DNA of 64,000 nucleotides from Nitrospira japonica (GTDB lineage Bacteria > Nitrospirota > Thermodesulfovibrionia > UBA6902): contig DYJL01000011.1 in assembly GCA_020723105.1 (NCBI GenBank), positions 1 to 64,000 of the forward strand. The letters run 5' to 3'. This document shows, one piece after another, positions 43,936 through 52,889 of this stretch. A program made the position numbers and the translations under genes. Positions within the stretch are counted from its first letter, which is position 1. Every line of letters begins with the position of its first letter. The notes under the pieces are model-generated. The model had not been told where the DNA came from, searched no databases, and was given only the letters and a program-made list of their open reading frames with translations.

Positions 43936-45090
43936 TCAATTAACATACGTTCTGTTCTCCGCCATCCTGCCTTTATTATTCCTTGATATATTTATCAATA
44001 TGCCGACTGCAGCCAGATTGATAAGGAGTGATGAACCTCCGTAGCTTATAAAAGGCAGCGGCAGCCCTTTTGTAGGCATGAGTCCTGTTGTTACTGCAAA
44101 GTTGATAATTACCTGAACTCCTATCATCATCGTTAATCCAAGTGTCAGGAAATAGCTGAATGCGTCATTCGTTCTTCCGGCAACCTTAATGCCTTTTATA
44201 CAAAAGTAAAAAAACAGGACCAGTACAAACACCGCACCGATCAGCCCCAGCTCTTCTCCTATCAGTGAAAAAATGAAATCTGTGTGAACCTCCGGAAGGA
44301 AATACAGCTTCTGTTTGCTGCCGCCAAGCCCCAGCCCTGTTAATCCTCCATTGCCAAAGGCAATAAAAGACTGTATAAGCTGAAAGCCGCTGCCGCGGGA
44401 GTCTTTCCATGGATCTGTAAAAGACATGATCCTTTTCATCCTGTACGAAGACGATATAACCAGCAGATAAATGGCCGGTAAAGAAGCCAGAAACATGATG
44501 CCAATATAACGCAATCTTACACCGCCAAGAAGCAAAAGCCCCATTGTAAGAATCCCCAGACTCATTACTGCTCCGAAGTCCGGCTGCAGTATGATAATGC
44601 CCTGAAATAAAACCATGATTAAGATCGGGACCACCATGCCGTAACGGAGGTCCTTCATCCTGTGAAGGTTCTTATCCATATAATCAGCAAGAAATATCAC
44701 CATCACCAGCTTTACGAATTCTGAAGGCTGAAACGTAGTAGGCCAGAGCCTGAGCCAGCGCCTGGCCCCTTTGGCAGCAATTCCAAGACCCGGCACAAAT
44801 ATCAATAACAGCAGTATCAGAGAAATCAATAACATTACATGGACTAACGATATCTGAAATGAGGCGATATGAAACAAGGGCCTTCTCAGGCTCTTATAAT
44901 CCACCCTTGATAATATGACCATAGCTGCAACTCCAACAAAAACAGTAAAGACATGGCTCAGCAAGTAATGAAAACTATTGTTATACTTCTTCATAGACAT
45001 CAGAACTGTAGAACTATACACCATAAGTATGCCAATGCATACGAGGAATGCAACTGAAATAATTAAACCTTTCGTATCGTTAGTGTTCAT
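43936..45090 (-). CDS. ftsW: Lipid II-polymerising glycosyltransferase FtsW (SEDS family)
   Basis: 384 aa with about ten membrane segments. 'WLRLWPTTFQPSEFVKLVMVIFLADYM' and 'QPDFGAVMSLGILTMGLLLLGG' and 'FIFSLIGEELGLIGAV', 'TTGLMPTKGLPLPFISYGGSSLL' are the SEDS signatures, including the catalytic Asp region. It sits between murD and murG, and its start overlaps the murD stop by four bases. Confidence 0.97.
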   Translation of the reverse strand: MNTNDTKGLIISVAFLVCIGILMVYSSTVLMSMKKYNNSFHYLLSHVFTVFVGVAAMVILSRVDYKSLRRPLFHIASFQISLVHVMLLISLILLLLIFVPGLGIAAKGARRWLRLWPTTFQPSEFVKLVMVIFLADYMDKNLHRMKDLRYGMVVPILIMVLFQGIIILQPDFGAVMSLGILTMGLLLLGGVRLRYIGIMFLASLPAIYLLVISSSYRMKRIMSFTDPWKDSRGSGFQLIQSFIAFGNGGLTGLGLGGSKQKLYFLPEVHTDFIFSLIGEELGLIGAVFVLVLFFYFCIKGIKVAGRTNDAFSYFLTLGLTMMIGVQVIINFAVTTGLMPTKGLPLPFISYGGSSLLINLAAVGILINISRNNKGRMAENRTYVN

Positions 45091-46619
45091 AGTTTTGAGT
45101 TTTGAATTAATTTTACTGCTTCTTTAAATTTTCTCCCTCTGTCTTCAAAATCCTGAAACATATCAAAGCTCGCACAGCCGGGTGACAACATTACCACATC
45201 GCCCTCAGAAGCCTTTGACAGGGATAATTCAACGGCTGATACGATGCTGTCAGTCATGAATATTTCTGTCACATCTCCCAGTGCCTTTACAATTTTATCC
45301 TTGGCCTTGCCAAGAAGGACCAGAGCTTTAACTTTTTGCCGGACCAAATCCTTGAGAACAGAGAAATCGCTCCCTTTATCCAGTCCGCCCATAATTAATA
45401 CCACATTATTGAAACCTTCCAGAGATTTTGCAACAGCGCCAACATTTGTACCCTTTGAGTCATTGATGAATTTGACTCCCCTGATCTCGCTGACAAACTC
45501 CAGCCTGTGTTCAAGCCCGGGAAATTCTTCAAGCACCTTCCTGACAGCATCAAATGAACACCCTGCAAGCAAGGCAATCAATGAAGCAGCCATTGCGTTC
45601 TCGATATTGTGCACGCCCTGAATTTTTATCTCATTCTGAGATATAAGTGGGAAGTGAGAAGTGGGAAGTGAGAGATGAGATAAATTACAATAAATTATTT
45701 CATCTTTCAAATAGATTCCCTCTACTTCTCTCCTGCGGCTGAAATAAAAGATATCAGGCTTTTCACTTCTAACTTCTAACTTCTCACTTCTCACTTCCAT
45801 TACCAAGGGGTCATCTGCATTGAGAACCAGGAAATCCCCGGAGGCCTGGTTTTCAAAAATCCTCGCTTTAGCATCAACATATTCCTGTATGTTCTCATAC
45901 CGGTCCAGGTGATCTGGTGTAATATTCAGAAGGGCCGCAATCCTGGGCCTGAATTCTTTTATTGTTTCAAGCTGAAAACTTGAGATCTCTGTGACAATGT
46001 AATCAGGCAAGGAGTGAGGGGTGATGCGTGACGGGTCTTTTTCTTTACTAATCCCTAATCCCTGGTCACTAATCCCTGCTTTTAATATTTCTTCCGTCAA
46101 AGCGATACCGATATTGCCGCCAAGTAAAGTATTAAATCCTCCCTCTGTCAGCATCAGATCCACAAGTGTCGTTGTTGTCGATTTGCCATTGGTACCTGTG
46201 ATGCCTATAAAAGAGGGAGTAGGGGGTAGGGGGTAGGGGGTTAGTGAACTGATATTAGCTTTGTCTTTTTTTATTGATCCCTGACCCCTAATCCCTAATC
46301 CCTGTATTATCTGGTATGCAAGCTCAAGTTCGCCGATCACAGGGATGCCTTTTATCTTCGCACGTTCAAGAGGAGGAATATTGAGCGGCACCCCGGGGCT
46401 TATCACAATCAAATCTGCTGTATCAAAAATTTCCTGCGGATTCCCATCCGTTATTACTTTTACAGACGGTAATAGTTTTTTAATATTAGCTTCAAGCATG
46501 TTGCTTGGTTTACTATCCGTAATTATCACCTTCGCCCCTAATTCAGACAGGAGATTTGCCGAGCCTGTTCCGCTTCTTGCAAGCCCTACAACGACAATGT
46601 TCTTATCTCTGAATGTCAT
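45087..46619 (-). CDS. murD: UDP-N-acetylmuramoyl-L-alanine--D-glutamate ligase with three repeat-derived insertions
   Basis: About 510 aa against a usual 440-460. N-terminal 'NIVVVGLARSGTGSANLL', P-loop 'GITGTNGKSTTTTLVDLML', 'EISSFQLETIKEFRPRIAALLNITPDHLDRYENI' and C-terminal 'LSPGCASFDMFQDFEDRGRKFKEAV' are intact. Three segments are extra: before the P-loop (IRGQGSIKKDKANISSLTPY), before 'DYIVTEISSF' (SDQGLGISKEKDPSRITPHS), and after 'DPLVMEV' (RSEKLEVRSEKPDIFYF to SHLSLPTSHFPLISQ). Each coincides with paired inverted heptads. ATG 46619 is preferred over ATG 46643, since MurD proteins begin close to the Rossmann loop. Confidence 0.97.
   Translation of the reverse strand: MTFRDKNIVVVGLARSGTGSANLLSELGAKVIITDSKPSNMLEANIKKLLPSVKVITDGNPQEIFDTADLIVISPGVPLNIPPLERAKIKGIPVIGELELAYQIIQGLGIRGQGSIKKDKANISSLTPYPLPPTPSFIGITGTNGKSTTTTLVDLMLTEGGFNTLLGGNIGIALTEEILKAGISDQGLGISKEKDPSRITPHSLPDYIVTEISSFQLETIKEFRPRIAALLNITPDHLDRYENIQEYVDAKARIFENQASGDFLVLNADDPLVMEVRSEKLEVRSEKPDIFYFSRRREVEGIYLKDEIIYCNLSHLSLPTSHFPLISQNEIKIQGVHNIENAMAASLIALLAGCSFDAVRKVLEEFPGLEHRLEFVSEIRGVKFINDSKGTNVGAVAKSLEGFNNVVLIMGGLDKGSDFSVLKDLVRQKVKALVLLGKAKDKIVKALGDVTEIFMTDSIVSAVELSLSKASEGDVVMLSPGCASFDMFQDFEDRGRKFKEAVKLIQNSKL
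45645..45799. repeat. Paired inverted heptad repeat, third insertion in murD
   Basis: Left arm of AAGTGGG/AAGTGAG units (45645-45677) and right arm of ACTTCTA/ACTTCTC units (45763-45799), reverse complementary, separated by about 85 bp that are also translated. Confidence 0.93.
46011..46079. repeat. Paired inverted heptad repeat, second insertion in murD
   Basis: Left arm GGAGTGAGGGGTGATGCGTG and right arm CTAATCCCTAATCCCTGGTC, ACTAATCCC. In frame on the minus strand. Confidence 0.85.
46213..46304. repeat. Paired inverted heptad repeat, first insertion in murD
   Basis: Left arm with three GGGGTAG-type units (46213-46245), spacer of about 35 bp, right arm CCCTGACCCCTAATCCCTAA then TCCCTG (46278-46304). 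In frame, just before the P-loop codons. Confidence 0.92.
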
Positions 46620-46658
46620 TTTCTTTTCTTCCACGAGTATCATTATATAATTAGTTCA

Positions 46659-46711
46659 TCCGGGCGAGGCGCCGCCTCGCCCCTACCCTAATCCCTACCC
46701 CCCTAAACCCT
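46659..46711. repeat. Palindrome plus heptads between mraY and murD
   Basis: GGGCGAGGCG / CGCCTCGCCC hairpin ending in CCTAC, directly followed by CCTAATCCCTACCCCCCTAA heptads. Combines both repeat families in one spacer. Confidence 0.8.
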
Positions 46712-46717
46712 TTCTTC

Positions 46718-47800
46718 TCATCTCACCTTTAATGTCGTCAGACTCAACAGCGCAAGGATAATACCTACTATCCAGAATCTTATAATGACCTTCGTTTCCG
46801 GCCATCCCTTCACTTCGAAATGGTGATGGATGGGCGCCATTTTAAAAACCCTTTTGCCAGTAAACTTAAAGGACGCCACCTGAATTATTACTGAAAAAGT
46901 CTCTATAACAAAAATCGCCCCAACGATGGCAAGAATGATCTCCTGCTTGGTTATTACTGCAAGCGTGCCAAGCGCACCTCCGAGAGCGAGTGAGCCTACA
47001 TCCCCCATAAAAACCTCTGCCGGATAACTGTTATACCAGAGGAAACCAAGGGCCGCGCCAAATAGCGCTCCGCAGAAAACTGTAAGTTCTCCTGTGCCCG
47101 GCAGATAAAGCACATGGAGGTACTGCGAGAAACCTGCATGTCCTGAAATATAAACAAATATGGCGTTTGCCAGAGAAGCCACACCGACCAACCCTATTGC
47201 AAGGCCGTCTATACCATCAGTCAGGTTCACTGCATTTGAAGAGCCGACAATTACAAGAATCGTAAACGGAATATAAAACCAGCCCAGATCAACAAGCCAC
47301 TTTTTGAAGAAAGGTATGCTCAACTTCGCAATATAAATATCGTTCGGATCATAGTAAAATGAAAAGCCGATCGCAAGCGCAAGTACAATCTGTGCGCCGA
47401 ATTTATACCATCCTCTCAGCCCCTTTGGGTCTTTCTTAACAACTTTCAGGTAATCATCAGCCAACCCTATAAGGCCAAAACCTGTTATTGCAGCAATCAT
47501 AATCAGAATGAATTTATTGCTCAAATCACCCCACATCAGCACACTGACAACTACTGATAAAATAATCAGGATTCCGCCCATCGTAGGGGTACCCTCTTTT
47601 TTCAGGTGCGTTTGCGGGCCGTCATCCCTGATATACTGTGTCACGCACAGCTTTCTGAGTTTTCCTATAACCCAGGGCGCTGCTATAAAGGTAATTATCA
47701 AAGAAGTTATAATCGCAAGCGCAGTTCTGAACGTAATATATCTGAATACGTTAAGTGGCGTATAGTAGTCATGAAAGTAATAAAACAGCTTATAAAGCAT
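46718..47800 (-). CDS. mraY: Phospho-N-acetylmuramoyl-pentapeptide-transferase
   Basis: 360 aa, makes lipid I at the membrane. 'KKEGTPTMGGILIIL', 'GLADDYLKVVKKDPKGLRGWYKFGAQ', 'NLTDGIDGLAIGLVG', 'FMGDVGSLALGGALG' and 'MAPIHHHFEVKGWPETKVIIRFW' are diagnostic of MraY. About ten membrane segments. It overlaps the murF stop by 11 bp. Confidence 0.99.
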   Translation of the reverse strand: MLYKLFYYFHDYYTPLNVFRYITFRTALAIITSLIITFIAAPWVIGKLRKLCVTQYIRDDGPQTHLKKEGTPTMGGILIILSVVVSVLMWGDLSNKFILIMIAAITGFGLIGLADDYLKVVKKDPKGLRGWYKFGAQIVLALAIGFSFYYDPNDIYIAKLSIPFFKKWLVDLGWFYIPFTILVIVGSSNAVNLTDGIDGLAIGLVGVASLANAIFVYISGHAGFSQYLHVLYLPGTGELTVFCGALFGAALGFLWYNSYPAEVFMGDVGSLALGGALGTLAVITKQEIILAIVGAIFVIETFSVIIQVASFKFTGKRVFKMAPIHHHFEVKGWPETKVIIRFWIVGIILALLSLTTLKVR

Positions 47801-49169
47801 TCAGAATTCTCCCTGCTATTTTATCCATCTGCATTGAACGCGAGCCTTTTACCAATATCGCATCTCCCTCTTTCACAATATTACTGATATCTGCATTCGC
47901 ATCATCTGCACTTGTGAATGTGTAAATCTCCGGTGCAGTTCTATCCCCTTTTGCACTGATACATTCCTCTGCTGCAAGATTCATCATCTCGCCTACTGCT
48001 ATAAATACATCAACCCCCAACTCGGATATCATTCTTCCAAGGGACCTGTGCGCATCCTCAGAAAAGTCCTTCAGTTCCCGCATGTCGCCGAGTGCGGCAA
48101 TCCTTCTTCCCTTAACGCTCCAATGGATAAACTCCTTAAGCGCTTCTTCCATTGATGACGGATTTGCATTATATGAATCATTTATTACTGTAATGCCTTT
48201 TCTTTCTCTTATTTCAAATCTCATCGGAAACGCCCTGAAACCTTCGAGAGCGTTTTTTATTTCATCAGGTTGAAGGCCCAGCGAGAAGCAAACAGCCGCG
48301 GCTGCAAGCGCATTGTATATATTAAAAACACCGTAAACATTCATGTAGACGGGAATGATTTCTGCATCTTTAAATTCCAGCTTAAAACTGCTCCCTCTTT
48401 CTGTGGCCTGAATATCCTTTGCCATAACGTTAGAGTCTTTGTGGATTGAAAAGGTAACAATCTCGCCGTTAAAATTCCTTGCCTCTGCTACCCCCTGCAT
48501 TAAAAAACTGTCGTCAGCATTTAAAACCGCCACGCTGAGACTTTCAAGTATTTCGAGCTTTGCATCCCTGACAGCCTCACGACTGCCGAGCATACCGATA
48601 TGTGCAGAGCCTATATTGGTAATGACCCCATGAGTCGGCACAGTTATTTCGCATAACCTTCTTATCTCACCAGGAGCATTCATTCCCATCTCAAGCACGA
48701 GCACCTCATGATCAGATTCAAGTTTCATGAGACTTAACGGCAACCCGATATGATTATTAAGGTTGCCCTCATTCTTTAATGTCTTGAATCTCCCTGAAAG
48801 AACAGAATATACCATCTCCTTTGTTGTCGTTTTTCCATTGCTCCCTGTAATTGCAATAACTGGAACATCGAGTTTCATCCTCAGAAAATGTGCAAAATCC
48901 TGCAAAGCTTTAAGGGTATCTTTTACATAGATTATTATCCTGCCTTCAGGCAGCAATACGGGCCTGCAATCTACAACTGCGCCTATGCCTTTTGATAATG
49001 CATCTTCGAGAAAATCATGTCCGTCAAACCTTTCTCCCCTTAGCGCAAAGAACAATTCACCTTCTGAAATGGTCCTTGAGTCTATAGAAACACCGCTGCA
49101 TGTCTTTGCATTTCCGTTAAGCAACTCTCCTCCTGTTGCATTGATTATTTCGTCGACTGTTAAAGTCAT
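47790..49169 (-). CDS. murF: UDP-N-acetylmuramoyl-tripeptide--D-alanyl-D-alanine ligase
   Basis: 459 aa. P-loop 'VIAITGSNGKTTTKEMVYSVL', 'MKLESDHEVLVLEMGMNAPGEI', 'NDSYNANPSSMEEALKEF' and 'LGDMRELKDFSEDAH' are typical of MurF. It begins at ATG 49169, right at the edge of a GCTGATA heptad run that also carries the murE stop; no clear Shine-Dalgarno is left, so translation is probably coupled to murE. Confidence 0.98.
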   Translation of the reverse strand: MTLTVDEIINATGGELLNGNAKTCSGVSIDSRTISEGELFFALRGERFDGHDFLEDALSKGIGAVVDCRPVLLPEGRIIIYVKDTLKALQDFAHFLRMKLDVPVIAITGSNGKTTTKEMVYSVLSGRFKTLKNEGNLNNHIGLPLSLMKLESDHEVLVLEMGMNAPGEIRRLCEITVPTHGVITNIGSAHIGMLGSREAVRDAKLEILESLSVAVLNADDSFLMQGVAEARNFNGEIVTFSIHKDSNVMAKDIQATERGSSFKLEFKDAEIIPVYMNVYGVFNIYNALAAAAVCFSLGLQPDEIKNALEGFRAFPMRFEIRERKGITVINDSYNANPSSMEEALKEFIHWSVKGRRIAALGDMRELKDFSEDAHRSLGRMISELGVDVFIAVGEMMNLAAEECISAKGDRTAPEIYTFTSADDANADISNIVKEGDAILVKGSRSMQMDKIAGRILNAL

Positions 49170-49200
49170 AGCTATCAGCTATCAGCTATCAGCCAACAGC
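49170..49200. repeat. GCTGATA heptad run at the murE-murF junction
   Basis: On the minus strand three GCTGATA units in a row preceded by GCTGTTG. They encode the last residues of MurE (LADS), its TGA stop and the entire spacer to the murF ATG. Confidence 0.92.
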
Positions 49201-50693
49201 TTTTTAATCTCCTCCCTCAACACATCTTTATCACTAAAGTGATGCCTCTCTCCTTTGATTTCCTGGTAATCCTCATGCCCCTTGCCTGCAACAAGAACCG
49301 TATCGTCTTCCCCTGCAATAGCAACCGCCTCTTTTATAGCCTCTGCTCTGTCAGGCTGAACCATAAAATTACTTTTGCTTATACCTTTCAATATATCCCT
49401 GATTATTTCCATCGGATCTTCATTGCGGGGATTATCTGAAGTAACAATCACAAAATCACTCAACTCTGCTGCTACCGCACCCATCAAGGGCCTTTTAGTC
49501 CGGTCTCTGTTGCCGCCGCAGCCAAAAACTGTTATCACTTTCCCTGTTGTTAAAGGCCTGGCCTCCTGTATAAGTTTCTTCAATGCATCGTCTGTATGTG
49601 CATAGTCAACAATGCATAAGAATTGCTGCCCCGCATCAATATTTTCGAAACGGCCTTCAACAGGTTTTGTGTCCGCAAGGCCCCTTTGAATTACTTCATC
49701 GCTTATGCCAAGTGAATGCGCTATCCCGATGGACATGAGGATGTTATACACATTAAACCGTCCGATGAGCCGGGAGTTGACTGTAAATCTGCTTACAGGA
49801 GTCTGCACATCAAATGACATCCCGCCAGGGATGTTAGTTCCGGGCCTTTTATTCTGGCTTCTGATATTCTCCGCCCTTATCATTGCATCTTCTTCAAGGC
49901 CGCAGGTGAGCACCTTGCAACTGAGGGTCCGGGCCAGAGGTCTTATCTTTGGATCATCCAGGTTCAGGACTGCTGTCCCGTCCGGAGCGAGATAATTGAA
50001 TATCTGGCACTTCGCCTTGAAGTACTCATCCATAGTGCCGTGAAAGTCGAGGTGGTCCTGAGTGAAATTTGTAAAGGCTGCAGCCTTAAAAGAACAGCCT
50101 TCTATCCGTTTCAGGGACAGGGCATGAGAGGAAACCTCAAGCACTGCGTAATGCATTTTATTATATACCATCTCGCTCAAACACCTCTGCAGGTCCAGTG
50201 ATTCCGGCGTTGTATGGGACGCGCTCCTTCTCTTATCTCCGGTAATGTAACAAATAGTTCCCATCAGGCCGGCATTTCTGCCTCCTGCATCAATAATATT
50301 TTTTGTGATAAAACTTGTAGTCGTTTTACCATTGGTTCCTGTAATTCCAATTAACGATAAACTTCTGGAGGGACTGCCGTAAAATGCAGCAGAGATAAAT
50401 GCCAGCGCCTCCCTGCTGTCAGGCACTTCAATAAAAGCAGCATTTTTCTGAAGCGCAAATTGTTTTGCATCTGTAACATCTGCTACTGCCTTTTCTGAAA
50501 TAACGGCAGCAGCCCCCCTGTTAAGTGCATCCCGTATATAATCGTGTCCATCTGCAATAAACCCTTTGACAGCCACGAAAAGGTAATCCTTTTCTACGAA
50601 TCTCGAATCATAAGCGATCCCCTTGATTTCTGCATTAAAAGGCCCGGTTCTCCTTTTTACCCTCAGACCTTCTAAAAGTTTTATCAATGTCAT
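49182..50693 (-). CDS. murE: UDP-N-acetylmuramoyl-L-alanyl-D-glutamate--2,6-diaminopimelate ligase
   Basis: 503 aa. 'GITGTNGKTTTSFI' P-loop, 'HTTPESLDLQRCLSEM', 'EVSSHALSLKRIEGCSF', and the specificity motif DNPRNEDP, which in known MurE enzymes selects meso-diaminopimelate over lysine. Hence a DAP-type peptidoglycan, as expected for a Gram-negative cell. Start overlaps the ftsI stop by four bases. Confidence 0.98.
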   Translation of the reverse strand: MTLIKLLEGLRVKRRTGPFNAEIKGIAYDSRFVEKDYLFVAVKGFIADGHDYIRDALNRGAAAVISEKAVADVTDAKQFALQKNAAFIEVPDSREALAFISAAFYGSPSRSLSLIGITGTNGKTTTSFITKNIIDAGGRNAGLMGTICYITGDKRRSASHTTPESLDLQRCLSEMVYNKMHYAVLEVSSHALSLKRIEGCSFKAAAFTNFTQDHLDFHGTMDEYFKAKCQIFNYLAPDGTAVLNLDDPKIRPLARTLSCKVLTCGLEEDAMIRAENIRSQNKRPGTNIPGGMSFDVQTPVSRFTVNSRLIGRFNVYNILMSIGIAHSLGISDEVIQRGLADTKPVEGRFENIDAGQQFLCIVDYAHTDDALKKLIQEARPLTTGKVITVFGCGGNRDRTKRPLMGAVAAELSDFVIVTSDNPRNEDPMEIIRDILKGISKSNFMVQPDRAEAIKEAVAIAGEDDTVLVAGKGHEDYQEIKGERHHFSDKDVLREEIKKLLADS

Positions 50694-52480
50694 CTACTGA
50701 CAAGAAAAATTTTGTTTTCATCCTTTTCCATCGGGATATCAAGATATGAAAATGTATGCTCAATAATATTCTTGAATACAGGAGCTGCAACCAGGCCTCC
50801 ATATGTTTGCCCTACAGGTTCATATATAACCACGATAAGTGCAACCTTAGGATTGTCAGCAGGAGCAAAGCCTACAAATGAACTTACAAACCTGTTCTTG
50901 GAATACTGCTTTATTTTTGGATCGAATATCTGGGCCGTACCTGTCTTGCCTGCCACCAGATTTCCTTTAACACTGGCTCGCTGTGCTGTGCCGCCCTCTT
51001 CAACAACCGTCTTCAATATCTCCCGCATGGCCGCAGCAGTTGTCTTGGATATAACCCTTCTTTCTTCAGTTGGAGAATTCCGCTTAATTACTTTGCCATC
51101 CGGAGATATAATCTCAGAAACAATATATGGCCTCATTAACAAACCGCCATTGGCTATTACTGAATAGGCATTTAACATCTGTAATGGTGTTACACCTATT
51201 TCCTGACCTATTGACATGCAGGCCAGAGAGGTCCCGGACCAGTTTTTTACATTCCTGAGAATACCATTTACCTCTCCAGGAAAATCTATTCCCGTCTTTT
51301 TTCCAAACCCAAAATTATTAAGATACTCATAATATTTTGAGGCCCCAAGCCTCATCCCTATTTTTACTGTTCCGACATTTGACGATTTTTTTATGACTTC
51401 CTGAAAGTTAAGCACCCCGTGCCTGTGAACATCATGAATGGTCTTTCCTGCAACCAGAATAGTGCCTCTTGATACGTCAAACATATCATTTAAACGAACC
51501 GCCTTCTCTTCCAATGCGGCGGATGCCAGAATTGACTTCATCGTAGATCCCGGTTCATACAAATCAGTAATCGCCCTGTTACGTTTTTCCTCGCCGTTTG
51601 CTGCAGCCGGAAAATTCGGGTCATATGTGGGCCGGTTAGCCAGGGCCAGGATTTCTCCTGTCATTGGATTCATCATTATTGCAACAGAGGCCTTTGCTTT
51701 CCTCTCCTGCATCGCATTTGTCAATTCTCTCTCAACAATATACTGAAGGACTTCATCTATAGTGAGTATAATATTGTGGCCCGGAACCGCCTCTTTGACA
51801 TCACTGACCAAGCTGTTGCCGCGTGCATCCATACCCACGGAAACGCTTTTGACTTCACCTTTTAAATAGTCATTATAAGTAAGTTCAAGTCCGGCAATAC
51901 CCTTGTCGTCAATATTGGCAAATCCCAGAATATGAGAAGCCACCTGTCCTTTGGGATAATAACGCTTGGACTCGGTTACAAAACCTATCTCCCCGTCATG
52001 AAAAGATTCGCGCAGCGCATTTAATTTGTGGCTGGTTTCCATATCCATCCTTCGTGAAATCCAGGCAAAAGACTTTTCTTTTTTCCTTAATAACAGATCG
52101 TTTATTTCTCCTGCAGAAACTTTTATTATTGGAGCCACACGTGAGGACAAACTACTAACATCTTTTATGCTCGATGGAACTGCATAGAGAGAATCCGTTT
52201 CAATATTTGTAGCCATCTCTTTCATGTTCCGGTCCCACATCACTCCCCTCTGAGGAGTGAGTGTCTTTTCACGAATATACTGCTGGGCAGCTCTTTCAGA
52301 CAGTTTCTCATGATCGAAAATCATGAGATTGACAAGACGAAACAATATAACCACAAATCCAAAGAATATTATTGTAATAATGACTACCGCCCTTTTCCTG
52401 CTCTTCTCAAGCGGTACGTTTGCCGGATCTTCGTCCCAAAGCTTTTTGATGTCTGTGCGTTGTGTTCTTCTTCTTATCAT
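50690..52480 (-). CDS. ftsI: Septal peptidoglycan transpeptidase (PBP3, FtsI)
   Basis: 596 aa, class B penicillin-binding protein. One N-terminal membrane helix (AVVIITIIFFGFVVILFRLV), PBP dimerisation domain, and the transpeptidase with active-site Ser in 'EPGSTMKSIL' (STMK), 'KKSSN' (SxN) and 'AGKTGTAQIF' (KTG). No PASTA domains. It follows ftsL by about 60 bp. Confidence 0.98.
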   Translation of the reverse strand: MIRRRTQRTDIKKLWDEDPANVPLEKSRKRAVVIITIIFFGFVVILFRLVNLMIFDHEKLSERAAQQYIREKTLTPQRGVMWDRNMKEMATNIETDSLYAVPSSIKDVSSLSSRVAPIIKVSAGEINDLLLRKKEKSFAWISRRMDMETSHKLNALRESFHDGEIGFVTESKRYYPKGQVASHILGFANIDDKGIAGLELTYNDYLKGEVKSVSVGMDARGNSLVSDVKEAVPGHNIILTIDEVLQYIVERELTNAMQERKAKASVAIMMNPMTGEILALANRPTYDPNFPAAANGEEKRNRAITDLYEPGSTMKSILASAALEEKAVRLNDMFDVSRGTILVAGKTIHDVHRHGVLNFQEVIKKSSNVGTVKIGMRLGASKYYEYLNNFGFGKKTGIDFPGEVNGILRNVKNWSGTSLACMSIGQEIGVTPLQMLNAYSVIANGGLLMRPYIVSEIISPDGKVIKRNSPTEERRVISKTTAAAMREILKTVVEEGGTAQRASVKGNLVAGKTGTAQIFDPKIKQYSKNRFVSSFVGFAPADNPKVALIVVIYEPVGQTYGGLVAAPVFKNIIEHTFSYLDIPMEKDENKIFLVSR

Positions 52481-52541
52481 TTAAATATTCTTATATCTCA
52501 TCCCACAGAATTATCACTCTAATATTCATAAGATATCCCTG

Positions 52542-52889
52542 TTATTTCTTTACTGATGCATTATCCAGTGACGCCTTGTAAGGGCCTGCAACAGCCGTCC
52601 TCTTAACATAATAGACATTTTCCCTCATTGGGAGAGTCATGCCAAGACGGTTCATAGCGACTTTTTCTATTTTTTCCGTTGAGTAAAAATTCGCCCTTTG
52701 TGCAACCATCATTTTTCTCTCGCGTATGAGATCTGTCTTTGTTTTATCAAGTTCTCCAAGCTTATATTCCATATTCACAACCGCGGCCCTCAGCCATACA
52801 ATAGAAAACAGGCAAAAGACAACATAGAGGGAGAAAAAGAGTTTGATAAAACTTTTTTGCTTGCTGCTTTTTGTTCTTCTTTTGGTCAT
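52542..52889 (-). CDS. ftsL: FtsL-like cell division protein
   Basis: 115 aa bitopic protein: short basic cytoplasmic tail (TKRRTKSSKQKSF), one membrane helix (IKLFFSLYVVFCLFSIVWL), then a leucine-zipper-like coiled coil ('NMEYKLGELDKTKTDLIRERKMMVAQRANF') and 'IEKVAMNRLGMTLP', the usual FtsL ending. FtsL bridges FtsQ/B and FtsW/I. The assignment rests on topology and on the mraZ-rsmH-ftsL-ftsI position. Its start overlaps the rsmH stop by four bases. Confidence 0.9.
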   Translation of the reverse strand: MTKRRTKSSKQKSFIKLFFSLYVVFCLFSIVWLRAAVVNMEYKLGELDKTKTDLIRERKMMVAQRANFYSTEKIEKVAMNRLGMTLPMRENVYYVKRTAVAGPYKASLDNASVKK

